NCBI RefSeq assembly: GCF_900113455.1
Contig: NZ_FOPI01000004.1
Span: 26,150-90,149, forward strand
Length of the DNA stretch: 64,000 nucleotides
From: Ligilactobacillus ruminis DSM 20403 = NBRC 102161
GTDB lineage: Bacteria; Bacillota; Bacilli; Lactobacillales; Lactobacillaceae
Direction: 5' to 3'
A program made the position numbers and the translations under genes. Position 1 is the first letter of the stretch, and each line of letters begins with the position of its first letter. Under the pieces are notes generated by a model. The model did no database searches, was not told the DNA's origin, and was given only the letters and a program-made list of their open reading frames with translations. Shown here one piece after another: positions 43,647 to 58,622 of this stretch.

Positions 43647-44932
43647 TGAAAATGCTTATTAAGAACGGTACGGTTTATCAAGCCGGCAAATTTACTGATG
43701 AGGATATTTTGATTGAAAACGGCAAGATCAAAGCTCTTGGTAAAGATTTGGCAGATTTGACGGATAACATCGATGAAACTGTTGATGCATCAGGACTTTT
43801 GGTTGCCCCAGGTTTGGTAGACGTTCACGTTCATTATCGCGAACCTGGTTTCACGTACAAGGAAACGATTAAAACGGGCAGCATGGCAGCTGCGCATGGC
43901 GGATATACGACTGTTTGCGCAATGCCAAACCTCGATCCCGTTCCGGATACGCCCGAAAAGCTTCAGCACATGCTGGATTTGAACGAAAAAGACGGTGCGG
44001 TTCATGTTTTGCAATACGCTTCAATCACAAAAGGATTGAAATCAGAAGAACGCGTTGATTATGAAGCTTTGAAAGAAACCGGCGCATTCGGCTTCAGCAA
44101 TGACGGATGCGGCGTTCAAACGGCTGTCACGATGTATCTTGCGATGAAAGCTGCCGCTGAAATCGACATGCCGATCGTTGCGCACGTTGAGGACAACTCA
44201 TTGTTGTTCGGTGGCGTGATGAATGCCGGCAAACGTGCCGAAGAACTTGGCTTGCCCGGAATTTTGGGGATCAGTGAATCATCGCAGATCGCGCGCGACC
44301 TTTTGTTGGCAAAAGAAACCGGTGTTCATTATCACGTCTGTCACGTTTCGACCGTCGAAAGCGTCGAGCTCGTTCGCTTGGCAAAACAGCATGGAATCAA
44401 TGTGACTTGCGAAGTCGCACCGCACCACTTGCTCTTAAATGAAGAGGACATCCCCGGAAATGACGGCTACTACAAGATGAATCCTCCGCTTAGAACAAAA
44501 AATGATCAGCAGGCTTTGATTAATGGCCTTTTGGACGGAACAATCGACGTTATTGCTACGGATCATGCTCCGCACAGCGTTGACGAAAAAACAGGCGACA
44601 TGCGTAATGCTTCATTTGGCATTACAGGGAGCGAAACAGCTTTCAGCATGCTGTATACACGTTATGTCAGAACCGGCGTATTTACGTTGGAACAGCTGCT
44701 TAATTGGATGAGCATCAATCCGGCTGAAATTTTCAAGATTGAAAAAGCCGGCGAAATTCTGCCCGGCAAGCCAGCCGATCTGGCTTTGTTCGATCTTAAT
44801 CACGAAACGACGATCAAAGAATCAGAATATTTATCCAAAGGAATCAATACTCCGTTTACGGGAGAAACCGTTCATGCTTCGACCGCAATGACCTTGGTTG
44901 ACGGCAAAATTGCTTACAAGAGGGGGAATTAA
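43646..44932 (+). CDS. pyrC: Dihydroorotase
   Basis: A 428-residue zinc amidohydrolase (class I, long form). The metal ligands are in DVHVHYREPG, and later HVEDNS, HVCHVST and ATDHAPHS with the catalytic Asp. Cyclises carbamoyl aspartate to dihydroorotate. Translationally coupled to pyrB through the one-base overlap. Confidence 0.96.
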   Translation: MKMLIKNGTVYQAGKFTDEDILIENGKIKALGKDLADLTDNIDETVDASGLLVAPGLVDVHVHYREPGFTYKETIKTGSMAAAHGGYTTVCAMPNLDPVPDTPEKLQHMLDLNEKDGAVHVLQYASITKGLKSEERVDYEALKETGAFGFSNDGCGVQTAVTMYLAMKAAAEIDMPIVAHVEDNSLLFGGVMNAGKRAEELGLPGILGISESSQIARDLLLAKETGVHYHVCHVSTVESVELVRLAKQHGINVTCEVAPHHLLLNEEDIPGNDGYYKMNPPLRTKNDQQALINGLLDGTIDVIATDHAPHSVDEKTGDMRNASFGITGSETAFSMLYTRYVRTGVFTLEQLLNWMSINPAEIFKIEKAGEILPGKPADLALFDLNHETTIKESEYLSKGINTPFTGETVHASTAMTLVDGKIAYKRGN

Positions 44933-44935
44933 CCG

Positions 44936-46016
44936 ATGAAACGTTATTTGGTTCTAGAAGACGGCACGGTCTATAAAGGCGAGGCATTTGGAGCCGATTG
45001 CCAAACGACAGGCGAAGTCGTATTTACGACCGGGATGACCGGTTATCAAGAAGCAGTGACGGATCAATCGTTTGCAAACCAGATTTTGGTTTTCACTAAT
45101 CCACTGATTGGAAACTACGGCGTCAACCTTGATGATTACGAATCGCTTCAGCCCAACTGTCGCGGCGTTGTTTGTCGCGAAGTCGCACGCGTTTCCGATA
45201 GCTGGCGCAAGCAGGATACGTTCGATAATTTCTTGAAACAGATGAATATCCCTGGAATAAAAGGAATCGATACGCGCGCATTGACCAAAAAGCTGCGTGT
45301 TCATGGGACAATGAAGGGCAGTTTGATTGATCCTGTTGATGATTTGAAGCATGCATTCGACCAGCTTCATGCTACCGTAATCAGCGATCGGGTCGTGGCA
45401 CAGGTTTCGACCAAGCGTCCTTATCCAAACCCTGGCAGCAAGCGCAACATCGTTTTGGTAGATTTTGGCGCAAAGCACAGCATTTTGCGCGAACTTGCAA
45501 AACGTGACTGCAATACGATCGTCGTTCCTTACAATACGACGGCAGAACAAATTTTGGCTCTCAAGCCGGATGGCGTGATGCTGTCTAACGGGCCTGGAGA
45601 TCCGAAGAGCGTGCCTTCTGCAATCGAAATGGTCAAAGAAATCGAAAAGCACCTGCCTCTTTTTGGCATTTGTCTCGGACATCAGATTTTTGCTTTGGCA
45701 AACGGTGCCGATACCTACAAGATGAAATTCGGTCATCGCGGATTCAACCATCCGGTAAGAGAAATTGCGACCGGCCGCATCAATTTCACTTCGCAAAACC
45801 ATGGTTATGCGGTCAAGCCTGAATCAGTCGATACGAATGAACTCATCATTACTCACCGTGAAATCAACGACAATACGGTCGAAGGTCTGCGTCACAAGCG
45901 CTACCCGGCATTTACCGTTCAGTTTCACCCGGATGCGGCTCCTGGTCCGCATGATGCAGACGATTTGTTTGACGATTTCATGCATATGATTGACCATAGA
46001 AAGGAAGGAAAGAGCA

Positions 46017-46024
<8 letters not shown>
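44936..46024 (+). CDS. carA: Carbamoyl-phosphate synthase small subunit (glutaminase)
   Basis: 362 residues: an N-terminal CarA domain and a C-terminal class I glutamine amidotransferase domain with the cysteine in [12 protein letters not shown] and the His-Glu pair in [13 protein letters not shown]. Releases ammonia for CarB. Three bases after pyrC; eight-base overlap with carB. Confidence 0.96.
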
Positions 46025-50865
<4,841 letters not shown>

Positions 50866-50869
<4 letters not shown>

Positions 50870-51486
50870 AACAAACAGCAAAGGACCTGCTTAAGATAAA
50901 TGCAGTGAAACTCTCGCCAAAAGAACCTTTTACGTGGGCCAGCGGCATCAAAAGTCCGATTTATTGCGACAATCGTTTAACAATCAGCTATCCTGAAATC
51001 AGAACCAGGATTGCAAAAGGCATTGCCGAGATAATCAAGGAGAAGTTTCCGGAAACGGAAATGATTGCCGGAACGGCCACGGCGGGAATTCCTCATGCCG
51101 CATGGATTGCTCAGGAATTGAATCTTCCAATGGTGTACGTTCGTTCCAAGCCAAAGGATCATGGGCGCGGCAAACAGATTGAAGGCGTGCTTGAAAAAGG
51201 ACAAAAGACAATCGTCATTGATGATCTGCTCTCAACCGGAGGCAGCGTTTTAAAAGCTGTCAAAGCTGCGGAAAACGAAGGCGCAGACGTTATCGGCGTA
51301 TGTGCAATCTTTTCCTACCAGCTTCCTAGCGTCAACGGCAATTTTGAAAAAGCCGGCGTTCCGTTTGCAACGTTGACGAACTATACGGAACTGCTTGAAG
51401 CAGCAGTTGAAGAATCATACATCACGAAAGAAGAACAGGAATTGCTTCACAGATGGCGTGAAGATCCTGAAAACTGGCTAGACTGA
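50866..51486 (+). CDS. pyrE: Orotate phosphoribosyltransferase
   Basis: 206 residues. The PRPP loop is [16 protein letters not shown]; an earlier [11 protein letters not shown] segment and [16 protein letters not shown] flexible loop are typical. Joins orotate with PRPP. ATG 50866 follows GGAGGA. Last gene of the pyr operon. Confidence 0.95.
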
Positions 51487-51496
51487 TTAAATCAAG

Positions 51497-51528
51497 ACCT
51501 CGCTCTGCTTTTGAATGAGCGAGGTTTT
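51497..51528 (+). terminator. Terminator of the pyr operon
   Basis: ACCTCGCTC (51497-51505) pairs perfectly with GAGCGAGGT (51517-51525), then T-run. Confidence 0.88.
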
Positions 51529-51666
51529 AGTTTATGTTTTGGACTATATGTTACAGTTTTATGAAAAAATAAAGCTTTTTAATGCAATTGATGATTTTAT
51601 TGCTATAATTACATTGTCGTATAAATAATTTGCAATCTAAGGTTGCAAAGGAAGCAGGTGTTTTAC

Positions 51667-52593
51667 ATGAGTAATCATCATCACCATCACAGGAAACACG
51701 TTTGGTGGAAGTGGCTGTTGGGAATCGTTTGTGTCTTCTTGCTTGTTGACGGAGTTGTTTTGGCGAAGTTTTATTTTTCTGCCAAAGATGCAGTCGATCG
51801 TTCTTTCAAGAAAGTAAACTATAAAAAGAAGCGTGAAAAATCAGTCGACATGTCTAAGAAACAACCGTTTTCCGTCCTTCTTCTGGGCAGCGATACCGGC
51901 GAATACGGACGTACATATCGCGGACGAACCGATACCATCATGGTAGCGGCCGTAACATCGAGTCAAACGACGCTCGTATCGATTCCGCGTGATACTTTGG
52001 TTCATATTGAAGGACATCCCGGCAACAACAAGATCAATGCCGCATATTCATATGACGGCATGACGGGGGCGTTGAACACGATCCAATCCTATCTTGACAT
52101 TCCGATTGATCATTATGTCGAATTGAACATGAAAGGGTTGGAGCAGCTTTCAAATGCGATCGGACCCGTTCAGGTCGACAATGACCTTGAGTTTACGAAT
52201 CTCGGCAAGCATTTCAGCAAGGGAACCGTAACGATTGATTCAAGCAATATTTTGGCATATACGCGAATGCGTTATGAAGATACTCGCGGAGATTACGGAC
52301 GGCAGATGCGTCAGCGTTTGGTAGTTCAGGCCATGGTAGAAAAAATTGCTTCTCTTGGCAGCTTGTTCAAGTATCAAAAGATTCTCAACGTAATTTCATC
52401 AAACATGAAGACCGACTTGACGTTTGATGACGTTAAAGAAATTGCAACGGGGTATTCGGGAGCGAAGAATATCAAGCAAGTTCAGCTGCAAGGCAAGGGC
52501 GATATGATTGACGGCGTTTCATATGAAGTCGTCAGTCAATCGGAATTGCAAAGCGTTCAAAAGGCGCTGAAAGATGCATTAAACTTTAAATAA
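51667..52593 (+). CDS. LytR-CpsA-Psr (LCP) family cell wall polymer ligase
   Basis: 308 residues: a short cytoplasmic tail with a natural run of five histidines (MSNHHHHHRKHVWWKW), one membrane helix (about 17-37), then the extracellular LCP domain. RGRTDTIMVAAV, VSIPRDTLVHIEG and YTRMRYEDTRGDYGRQMRQR carry the conserved Arg and Asp residues. Transfers teichoic acid or other glycopolymers to peptidoglycan. TATAAT at 51604; ATG 51667 with AAAGGAAG upstream. Confidence 0.9.
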   Translation: MSNHHHHHRKHVWWKWLLGIVCVFLLVDGVVLAKFYFSAKDAVDRSFKKVNYKKKREKSVDMSKKQPFSVLLLGSDTGEYGRTYRGRTDTIMVAAVTSSQTTLVSIPRDTLVHIEGHPGNNKINAAYSYDGMTGALNTIQSYLDIPIDHYVELNMKGLEQLSNAIGPVQVDNDLEFTNLGKHFSKGTVTIDSSNILAYTRMRYEDTRGDYGRQMRQRLVVQAMVEKIASLGSLFKYQKILNVISSNMKTDLTFDDVKEIATGYSGAKNIKQVQLQGKGDMIDGVSYEVVSQSELQSVQKALKDALNFK

Positions 52594-52598
52594 GAAGA

Positions 52599-52624
52599 AG
52601 CCTGGATTTTATCCGGGCTTTTTG
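52599..52624 (+). terminator. Terminator of the LCP gene
   Basis: AGCCTGGAT pairs with ATCCGGGCT (one G-U), short loop, then five T. Confidence 0.82.
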
Positions 52625-52659
52625 TTATTTAAAAATCGGAAGATTATTCATGTTCATGG

Positions 52660-52677
52660 AATTGTTAATTAACAATT
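52660..52677. promoter_or_regulatory. 18-base perfect palindrome upstream of the LysR-type gene
   Basis: AATTGTTAATTAACAATT equals its own reverse complement. It lies 17 bases before a TATAAT box (52695-52700) and 91 bases before the gene start, a likely operator, possibly for the LysR protein itself. Confidence 0.5.
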
Positions 52678-52768
52678 GAGTAAATTTGATGTATTATAAT
52701 TTATATATTGATAAGTTTTTAGGAATGTCAAATAAATTAATTATTAACAAACCTGAAAGGAAAATGTT

Positions 52769-53728
52769 ATGAAAACAAAACAAGATACGATTTTTTCCTC
52801 CAAGACGCTCAGTTATTTTTTGCAGCTTGCCGAAACGATGAGCTATACGCAAGCAGCGCAGATTTTGGGGATTACGCAACCGGCTTTGACCCAACAGATC
52901 AAAAAGCTTGAACGGACGGTCGGTGCGCCGTTGTTTTATTCAGTCGGGAAAAAATTGCACTTATCTGATGCGGGTTACACGATGCTTGATGCCACGCATC
53001 AGATATACGAAACCTTAAACAAGGCTGCCGATGAGATTCAGCAAACGACAAGCGCGACTCAAGGTTCAATCAGCATCGGAATTTTGGCTTCCATCGAAAG
53101 CAGCGTTTTTGCAAGTTTCATTACGGAGTATTATGAGCATAATCATGGGATTAAGTTGACGCTACATTCATTGACGCGCAAAGAGATTTGGGAGCGACTC
53201 GAAAACAATACCATTGATCTTGCTGTTACATATCTTCCAGATGAAAGCATTAAGAATTGGAAACCGTACGAATCAAAGAAAATCATTACGGAGGATTTGT
53301 TGTTTATTCACAATAACGAGGAATTAAGCAAGCGTAAGCGAATCCGATTGAAGGATACGCTGACGAACGATTGGGTGACTTATCCTCCGCAGTATTATGT
53401 CAACGACGTGATTCGCGAAGCCTATAAAAATGCTCTGATCGACAAACCGACAAGCGTTGCTCACTTTGCGACGCCTGCACAGCTGTTTTCTTTTGCAAAT
53501 AAGACTGACGTCTATACGGCTTTGCCGATGTCATTTGTTGAGGCTCATAACAACGGACGACTGATGACGGCCTTGTTTGAGCCGGAAATCAAGTTTGATT
53601 TATCTTTTGTTTTCAGAAAAGGCAAAAATCAAATTCCGAGAATTGCTAATTTTTTAAATGCATTTGACGAATATCTGAGCGAAGCCGACTATATTGAACA
53701 CCTTAAGAAAATCAATACTGAGAACTAA
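52769..53728 (+). CDS. LysR-family transcriptional regulator
   Basis: 319 residues. Winged HTH at about 12-70 (SYTQAAQILGITQPALTQQI) followed by an effector-binding, periplasmic-binding-protein-like domain (about 95-300, starting GSISIGILASIESSVF). The target and inducer are not evident: no divergent or adjacent metabolic gene is close, and the next gene, ppaC, has its own space. GAAAGGAAAA precedes the ATG. Confidence 0.9.
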   Translation: MKTKQDTIFSSKTLSYFLQLAETMSYTQAAQILGITQPALTQQIKKLERTVGAPLFYSVGKKLHLSDAGYTMLDATHQIYETLNKAADEIQQTTSATQGSISIGILASIESSVFASFITEYYEHNHGIKLTLHSLTRKEIWERLENNTIDLAVTYLPDESIKNWKPYESKKIITEDLLFIHNNEELSKRKRIRLKDTLTNDWVTYPPQYYVNDVIREAYKNALIDKPTSVAHFATPAQLFSFANKTDVYTALPMSFVEAHNNGRLMTALFEPEIKFDLSFVFRKGKNQIPRIANFLNAFDEYLSEADYIEHLKKINTEN

Positions 53729-53797
53729 CTCATAATTGTATTTTTATATTATGGGGGTTATAATTAACGTATATTATTCAAAAGGAGAATCAGCCTA

Positions 53798-54724
53798 ATG
53801 AAAGAACTCGTTTTTGGCCACAAAAACCCTGATACGGACGCAATTTGCGCCGCAAAAGCATATTCATATCTTCAAAATCAACGCGGCTTTGAAACTGACG
53901 CCGTTGCCTTGGGCGAACCTAACGAAGAGACAAAGTTTGTTTTGGATTATTTCAAAGAACCAGCACCTCGCGTAATTGAAAAAGCTTCCGATGAAGTCGA
54001 AGCAGTCATGCTCGTCGATCACAACGAACCGCAGCAAAGCGTCGATGACATTAAAGATCTTACGGTGACTCACGTTGTTGATCATCACAGGATTGCAAAC
54101 TTTGATACGGCGGCACCTTTGTATTATCATGCAGAACCGCTCGGATGCTGCAGCACGATCGTTTATAAGGAATATAAGGCTTCAGGCGTTGAAGTTCCTG
54201 AAAAGATCGCCGGATTGATGCTTTCGGCAATCATTTCCGATACGCTTTTGTTCAAGTCTCCGACGACAACGGATGAAGATAAGCAAGCTGTTGAAGAACT
54301 TGCTCAAATCGTCGGCGTTGATTACGAAAAGTATGGTCTGGAAATGCTCAAAGCAGGCACGAACCTTGCTTCAAAGACTGAAGAAGAACTCATCACGGCT
54401 GACGCAAAGTCCTTTGAAATGGGTGGAAAGACTGTTCGCGTCGATCAGGTGAATACGGTCGATCTTGATGAAGTGTTTGCACGCGAAAGTGCTTTAAGAG
54501 CTGCAATCGAGAAGCAAAACCAAGAAGAAGGCTATGATCTCTTTTTGCTGATGGTTACGAACATTCTTGATTCCGATACTCGCCTGCTCGTTGTCGGTGA
54601 ACCTCAAGACGTTGTCGAAAAGGCCTTTGGCAAAAAGCTTGTCGATAACAAAGTCGATCTTCCGGGCGTTGTTTCTCGCAAGAAGCAAATCGTTCCGCAA
54701 ATGCAGAAAGCATTCGAAAACTGA
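53798..54724 (+). CDS. ppaC: Manganese-dependent inorganic pyrophosphatase (family II)
   Basis: A 308-residue DHH family phosphoesterase. Metal-binding motifs [18 protein letters not shown] and VVDHHRI lie in the N-terminal domain; the C-terminal DHHA2 domain ends with the substrate-binding SRKKQIVP. Hydrolyses pyrophosphate. AAAGGAG precedes the ATG. Single gene with a strong terminator. Confidence 0.96.
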   Translation: MKELVFGHKNPDTDAICAAKAYSYLQNQRGFETDAVALGEPNEETKFVLDYFKEPAPRVIEKASDEVEAVMLVDHNEPQQSVDDIKDLTVTHVVDHHRIANFDTAAPLYYHAEPLGCCSTIVYKEYKASGVEVPEKIAGLMLSAIISDTLLFKSPTTTDEDKQAVEELAQIVGVDYEKYGLEMLKAGTNLASKTEEELITADAKSFEMGGKTVRVDQVNTVDLDEVFARESALRAAIEKQNQEEGYDLFLLMVTNILDSDTRLLVVGEPQDVVEKAFGKKLVDNKVDLPGVVSRKKQIVPQMQKAFEN

Positions 54725-54732
54725 TAACGGTG

Positions 54733-54767
54733 AAGTCCCCGCTTTTGAAGAAAAGCGGGGACTTTTT
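54733..54767 (+). terminator. Terminator of ppaC
   Basis: A 14-base stem (54733-54746 with 54751-54764) with a very short loop and T-run. Confidence 0.9.
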
Positions 54768-54948
54768 GCTTTGTATTTCACTTACAATTGCTTAAACGAT
54801 TTTACTAAACAACTATTTTTCGGATTTTTTTCGGTTAAAATATCGTTAAATACGCATTATTTTCTAAAAAGTAATTAAAGTTGCTTTAAATTACTGATTC
54901 AAGCCTGTATAATCAAGTAGAGAATATTTTTAAGTCGAGGTGTGAATC

Positions 54949-55701
54949 ATGAGTCAGGAAAAAAGAATCGAACTCATTAAACAACTTCTCGAAGAACGTC
55001 AGGAACTTTCTACCAAAGACATTATGGAGGAATTCGGCGTTTCGCAGGATACTGCGCGTCGGGACATAGTGCTTTTAACGAAGCGAGGTGAGGTCAAGCG
55101 AACTCATGGTGGCATTTTGCCTCTGGATTTTGGCAAGAGCGTACCCAATTTTCAAAGTCGATTGTCACAATTTACTAAACAAAAAACGCAAATTGCAAAT
55201 GAAGCAGCCAAATATTTCAAGCCGCACAACGTCTACTTTGTCGATGCGTCAACAATTCTTTTAAAAACTTGTCAGACGATTAATATGCCTTTAACGGTCA
55301 TTACTCATTCGCTTGACAATTGCATCGCGTTGTCTGAGCACAACAAAGTAACGGTCAAAGTTTTAAGCGGAACTCTGAATCATGAAAATCGTTACTTTTA
55401 TTCTAACTTGGCCGTGGAAGAGCTAGCCGATGTCGTGTTTGATACGGCCTTCATTGCAGCATCCGGGATTGATGAGACCGGTGCATATCTGCTCGATCAA
55501 GGCGATGCTCAGATTGTCGGAACGGCAGTCAAGCGTGCCAGAAAGGTAATTTTGGTTGCTGAGCACCAAAAATTCATCAACAAGTCTTATTATCGAATTT
55601 GTCCGTTGGATAAAATTTCGATGTTTATCACGGACAAGCAGCTGACAAAAGAGCAGCTTGCGATGTTTTCGCCTTATACGGAGATTAAAGTTGCAAAATA
55701 A
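54949..55701 (+). CDS. DeoR-family transcriptional regulator
   Basis: 250 residues. N-terminal DeoR HTH (ELSTKDIMEEFGVSQDTARR, then DIVLLTKRGEVKRTHGG) and C-terminal sugar-phosphate sensor domain (VDASTILLKTCQTI, then VFDTAFIAASGIDETG). Such proteins repress sugar catabolic genes and are released by a phosphosugar. No sugar operon is adjacent, so the target is unknown. GAGGTG precedes the ATG. Confidence 0.9.
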   Translation: MSQEKRIELIKQLLEERQELSTKDIMEEFGVSQDTARRDIVLLTKRGEVKRTHGGILPLDFGKSVPNFQSRLSQFTKQKTQIANEAAKYFKPHNVYFVDASTILLKTCQTINMPLTVITHSLDNCIALSEHNKVTVKVLSGTLNHENRYFYSNLAVEELADVVFDTAFIAASGIDETGAYLLDQGDAQIVGTAVKRARKVILVAEHQKFINKSYYRICPLDKISMFITDKQLTKEQLAMFSPYTEIKVAK

Positions 55702-55813
55702 GTCACTCATGATGAATATAATTCACATTCAGTGGATATTTCTTTTTTTAGATTAAAATGATATAATTGATTTCATATCGTATTATAATGATAGTGCTAT
55801 GAGGAGAGTCGCT

Positions 55814-56974
55814 ATGGAAAACAAATTCAACCACAAAATCGAAAAAATTGCCGTTTCTTCAATTCGTCAATTTGACGCTGAAGCAAGCGCAATTCCTGGA
55901 ATTATCAAATTGACGCTGGGGGAACCCGACTTCAATACGCCGGAGCATATCAAAGAAGCTGCTAAAAAGGCGATCGATGACAATCTTTCGCATTATACGC
56001 CAAATGCAGGGATTCCTGAACTGCGCGAAGCAACGGCAGCATATTTTAATGAAAAATACAATCTTCACTACAAGCCAAGTCAAGTGATTACGACGATAGG
56101 CGCAACGGAAGGGATTGCCACGGCCTTGCAGACAATTATGAATCCGGGCGATACGATCATTATGCCGACGCCCGTCTTTCCGATTTATGCTCCAATCAGC
56201 GAAATTAACGATGGCAACGTCGTAACGGTCGATACGAGTGCCGACGGATTCGTTTTGACGCCGGAACGTCTGCGTCGAGTATTTGACGAAAACAAAGACA
56301 AGCATTTCAAGGTATTGGTGCTTGTCTTCCCAAGCAATCCTACAGGCGTCACGTATTCAAGGGAGCAGCTGCAGGCTATTGCTGATGTCTGTGTCGAAAA
56401 GGACATCTGGGTTCTTTGCGATGAGATTTATGCAGAACTGACCTATTCCGTCACGCATACTTCAATGGCAGAAATCATCCCTGAAAGAACGCTTCTTTTA
56501 AGCGGACTTTCCAAGTCACATGCAATGACCGGTTGGAGAATCGGTTATCTCTTCGGACCGCAGGATTTTGTCGATCAAGCAGTCAAATCTCATCAGTACA
56601 TGGTTACCGCACCGGTGACGAATGCTCAATATGCTGCTTTGGAAGCCATGAAGAACGGAAAGCATGACAGTGATGTGATGAAAGCCGAATACCTTAAACG
56701 TCGCGATTTTGTCAAAAAAGAACTGGAAGAAGCAGGTTTTGAGATGGCAAGTCCTGACGGCGCATTCTACTTGTTTGCCAAAATTCCTGCAAAGTGCGGC
56801 ACTGATTCATGGAAATTTGTCAGAGATCTCGCCAAGGGAGCTCGCGTTGCCTTGATTCCTGGAGCATCTTTTGGACCTGGCGGCGAAGGATACGTTCGTT
56901 TGAGCTATGCTGCTTCGATGGAAAGCCTTCAAGAAGCAGTCAAACGCATCAAAGAATACGTCAACAGTTTGTAA
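55814..56974 (+). CDS. patA: Class I PLP aminotransferase, PatA-like (N-acetyl-LL-diaminopimelate aminotransferase type)
   Basis: A 386-residue aminotransferase. LTLGEPDFNTPEHIKEA, PSNPTGVTYSREQL, LCDEIYAELTY and the PLP lysine in LSGLSKSHAMTGWRIGY are present. The N-terminal part (KIAVSSIRQFDAEAS) is nearer to PatA of the acetylated lysine/diaminopimelate route than to AspB, but specificity cannot be proved by eye. ATG 55814 follows GAGGAGAG. Confidence 0.82.
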   Translation: MENKFNHKIEKIAVSSIRQFDAEASAIPGIIKLTLGEPDFNTPEHIKEAAKKAIDDNLSHYTPNAGIPELREATAAYFNEKYNLHYKPSQVITTIGATEGIATALQTIMNPGDTIIMPTPVFPIYAPISEINDGNVVTVDTSADGFVLTPERLRRVFDENKDKHFKVLVLVFPSNPTGVTYSREQLQAIADVCVEKDIWVLCDEIYAELTYSVTHTSMAEIIPERTLLLSGLSKSHAMTGWRIGYLFGPQDFVDQAVKSHQYMVTAPVTNAQYAALEAMKNGKHDSDVMKAEYLKRRDFVKKELEEAGFEMASPDGAFYLFAKIPAKCGTDSWKFVRDLAKGARVALIPGASFGPGGEGYVRLSYAASMESLQEAVKRIKEYVNSL

Positions 56975-56991
56975 GATCACAGCAATATTGT

Positions 56992-57018
56992 CAGCCGGCG
57001 GTGCCGGTTGGCTTTTTT
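56992..57018 (+). terminator. Terminator of the aminotransferase gene
   Basis: CAGCCGGC/GCCGGTTG with a three-base loop, then GC and six T, 18 bases after the stop. Confidence 0.8.
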
Positions 57019-57076
57019 GTTTGTGCTCCTTGTGACAATAGAATATAATTAATAAAGTGGTTTAAGAGGTGAGTAA

Positions 57077-57958
57077 ATGAAAAACGAAAAAAAACATCCT
57101 GTCGCTCTTTTGATAACGGGACTGTTGCTGGTTCTTTCGACAATGATGCTTTTGCTCAGTCTGACCGTTAAGCAAGTGATTTCAGAATCGGTCAAGGAAA
57201 CTGAAATCGTTTCGGAAATGTCTGACAGAATGTATTCATTGATGTTTGAGAATACAGTGCTTAAAAACTCAGCAGGAAACAATGACTTGAAGGCATCCTT
57301 CCAAGCCGATGAACACGCAAGCAATGCTGTTTCGATGATTGTTGCTCAGACTTTGACCAATCTTGAAGAAGGAAAATCTTATGCCTCCTGCGACATTTCC
57401 GGAGAGCTTGATCAAGCGGTCGGCGATGTCATCAATCAGCTGAAGAAAAACGGGACCTTGAGCAATCAGGAAGCGTCTATGGCTGAGCAAGGTTTAAAAT
57501 CCCAAACTGATATGATTTCTGAAGAATTGAATCGTTATGCCAAAAACATCTATGAAGGACTGACGGCTGAAAATACGCCGGTTGCCAAGATTCTTTCTTA
57601 TTATCGAATCTTTGTCTCGATTGGCTTCAGAATCGTGATGATGCTTTTGATCTTGTTTTTGATGCTTCTGACAGTCAAGCTGACTAAAAAGAACGTCAAC
57701 GCACTGTATTTGATCGGAGCAGAACAGATCGTTGCCGGATCAGTCGTCAGCTTTGTAATTTCAAATGCCCTGTCTTCAATCGTGATGGAACTGTCAAACA
57801 GCTATTTGAAAACGTCCGTCTTGATTGAACGGGCTCCGTTTGAAAAAGCCGGCTCGTATTCAATCGTTTTAGGCATTTTGCTGATCGCTTCGGCAATTTT
57901 TGCAGCATTTAAAAAAAGTGCGACAAAGAGGCAAAAAAATAAACATTTTGACAATTAG
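57077..57958 (+). CDS. Hypothetical membrane protein, 293 residues
   Basis: No family recognised. One N-terminal membrane helix (about 9-31), an extracellular helical domain of about 150 residues with several glutamate- and serine-rich stretches, then three helices (about 178-203, 216-240, 258-279). GAGGTG precedes the ATG. Two bases separate its stop from the GTG of the next open frame, and the real lipoprotein start is 11 bases on, so the two are one transcript. Confidence 0.7.
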   Translation: MKNEKKHPVALLITGLLLVLSTMMLLLSLTVKQVISESVKETEIVSEMSDRMYSLMFENTVLKNSAGNNDLKASFQADEHASNAVSMIVAQTLTNLEEGKSYASCDISGELDQAVGDVINQLKKNGTLSNQEASMAEQGLKSQTDMISEELNRYAKNIYEGLTAENTPVAKILSYYRIFVSIGFRIVMMLLILFLMLLTVKLTKKNVNALYLIGAEQIVAGSVVSFVISNALSSIVMELSNSYLKTSVLIERAPFEKAGSYSIVLGILLIASAIFAAFKKSATKRQKNKHFDN

Positions 57959-57969
57959 GGGTGAAACGA

Positions 57970-58602
57970 ATGAAAAAGAAGCATTTTATCGAAGTTATTG
58001 CTGCAATTGCGATTATTTTTGTGCTTGGAGGATGCAGCATGCTTCAGTCAGCCATTAACGACATCAAAGGTTCGCTCGTTGGCAACGACTATACCATCTT
58101 CACTTATGACAACTATGGTTCAAAAGTGTTGGAAACCAGCGGACGCAAAATCAGCATTACCGGCAATCCCGTCAAGACGTCTGACTATGACAGCGACGGA
58201 GACGTCAAAGAACGCTATGAGCTTTCTTCGGTAATTACGATTACGGTTGACGGCAAGGAAATCGAATCATGCGGCGACACGTGCGTTTTCGTTCAAAAAG
58301 GTCTGAAGCCTGATGTCAATTTTACGAAAAAGTCGATTAAAGGCAAAGAAAGCGGTGCGCTTTCAAGCTATGCATCCGTTGCGCGTTTTTTGAACAAATA
58401 TAAGAACATGTTTGGCAAATCCAGAATCGTCGTCATCAAGTCTCAGCTCGGACAGCCGATTGCCGCTTATTCCGGAGATGAGGTTTACTGGAAAATACCG
58501 AAAAATTTGCCCAAAATGACCAAGTTGATGATTGACGGCAAAGCGCTTTACATTCATCGTGCCAATTTTCAAATCATCGATAAGGATCTGCTTGAAAAAT
58601 AA
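57970..58602 (+). CDS. Putative lipoprotein (DUF5052-like)
   Basis: 210 residues with a type II signal peptide: MKKKHFIEVIAAIAIIFVLG, then the lipobox GGCS with the cysteine near residue 22. The mature part (YTIFTYDNYGSKVLETSG and on) resembles DUF5052 proteins of lactobacilli, of unknown function. Anchored outside the membrane, where it could meet the extracellular domain of the preceding membrane protein. ATG 57970 follows AGGGGTG. Confidence 0.75.
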   Translation: MKKKHFIEVIAAIAIIFVLGGCSMLQSAINDIKGSLVGNDYTIFTYDNYGSKVLETSGRKISITGNPVKTSDYDSDGDVKERYELSSVITITVDGKEIESCGDTCVFVQKGLKPDVNFTKKSIKGKESGALSSYASVARFLNKYKNMFGKSRIVVIKSQLGQPIAAYSGDEVYWKIPKNLPKMTKLMIDGKALYIHRANFQIIDKDLLEK

Positions 58603-58622
58603 TTTGCAAAAGGAAGTTTGAC

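Noticed and set aside
44954-45802. 282-residue minus-strand ORF inside carA
   Set aside because: Antisense shadow of carA; no ribosome binding site and no recognisable domain.
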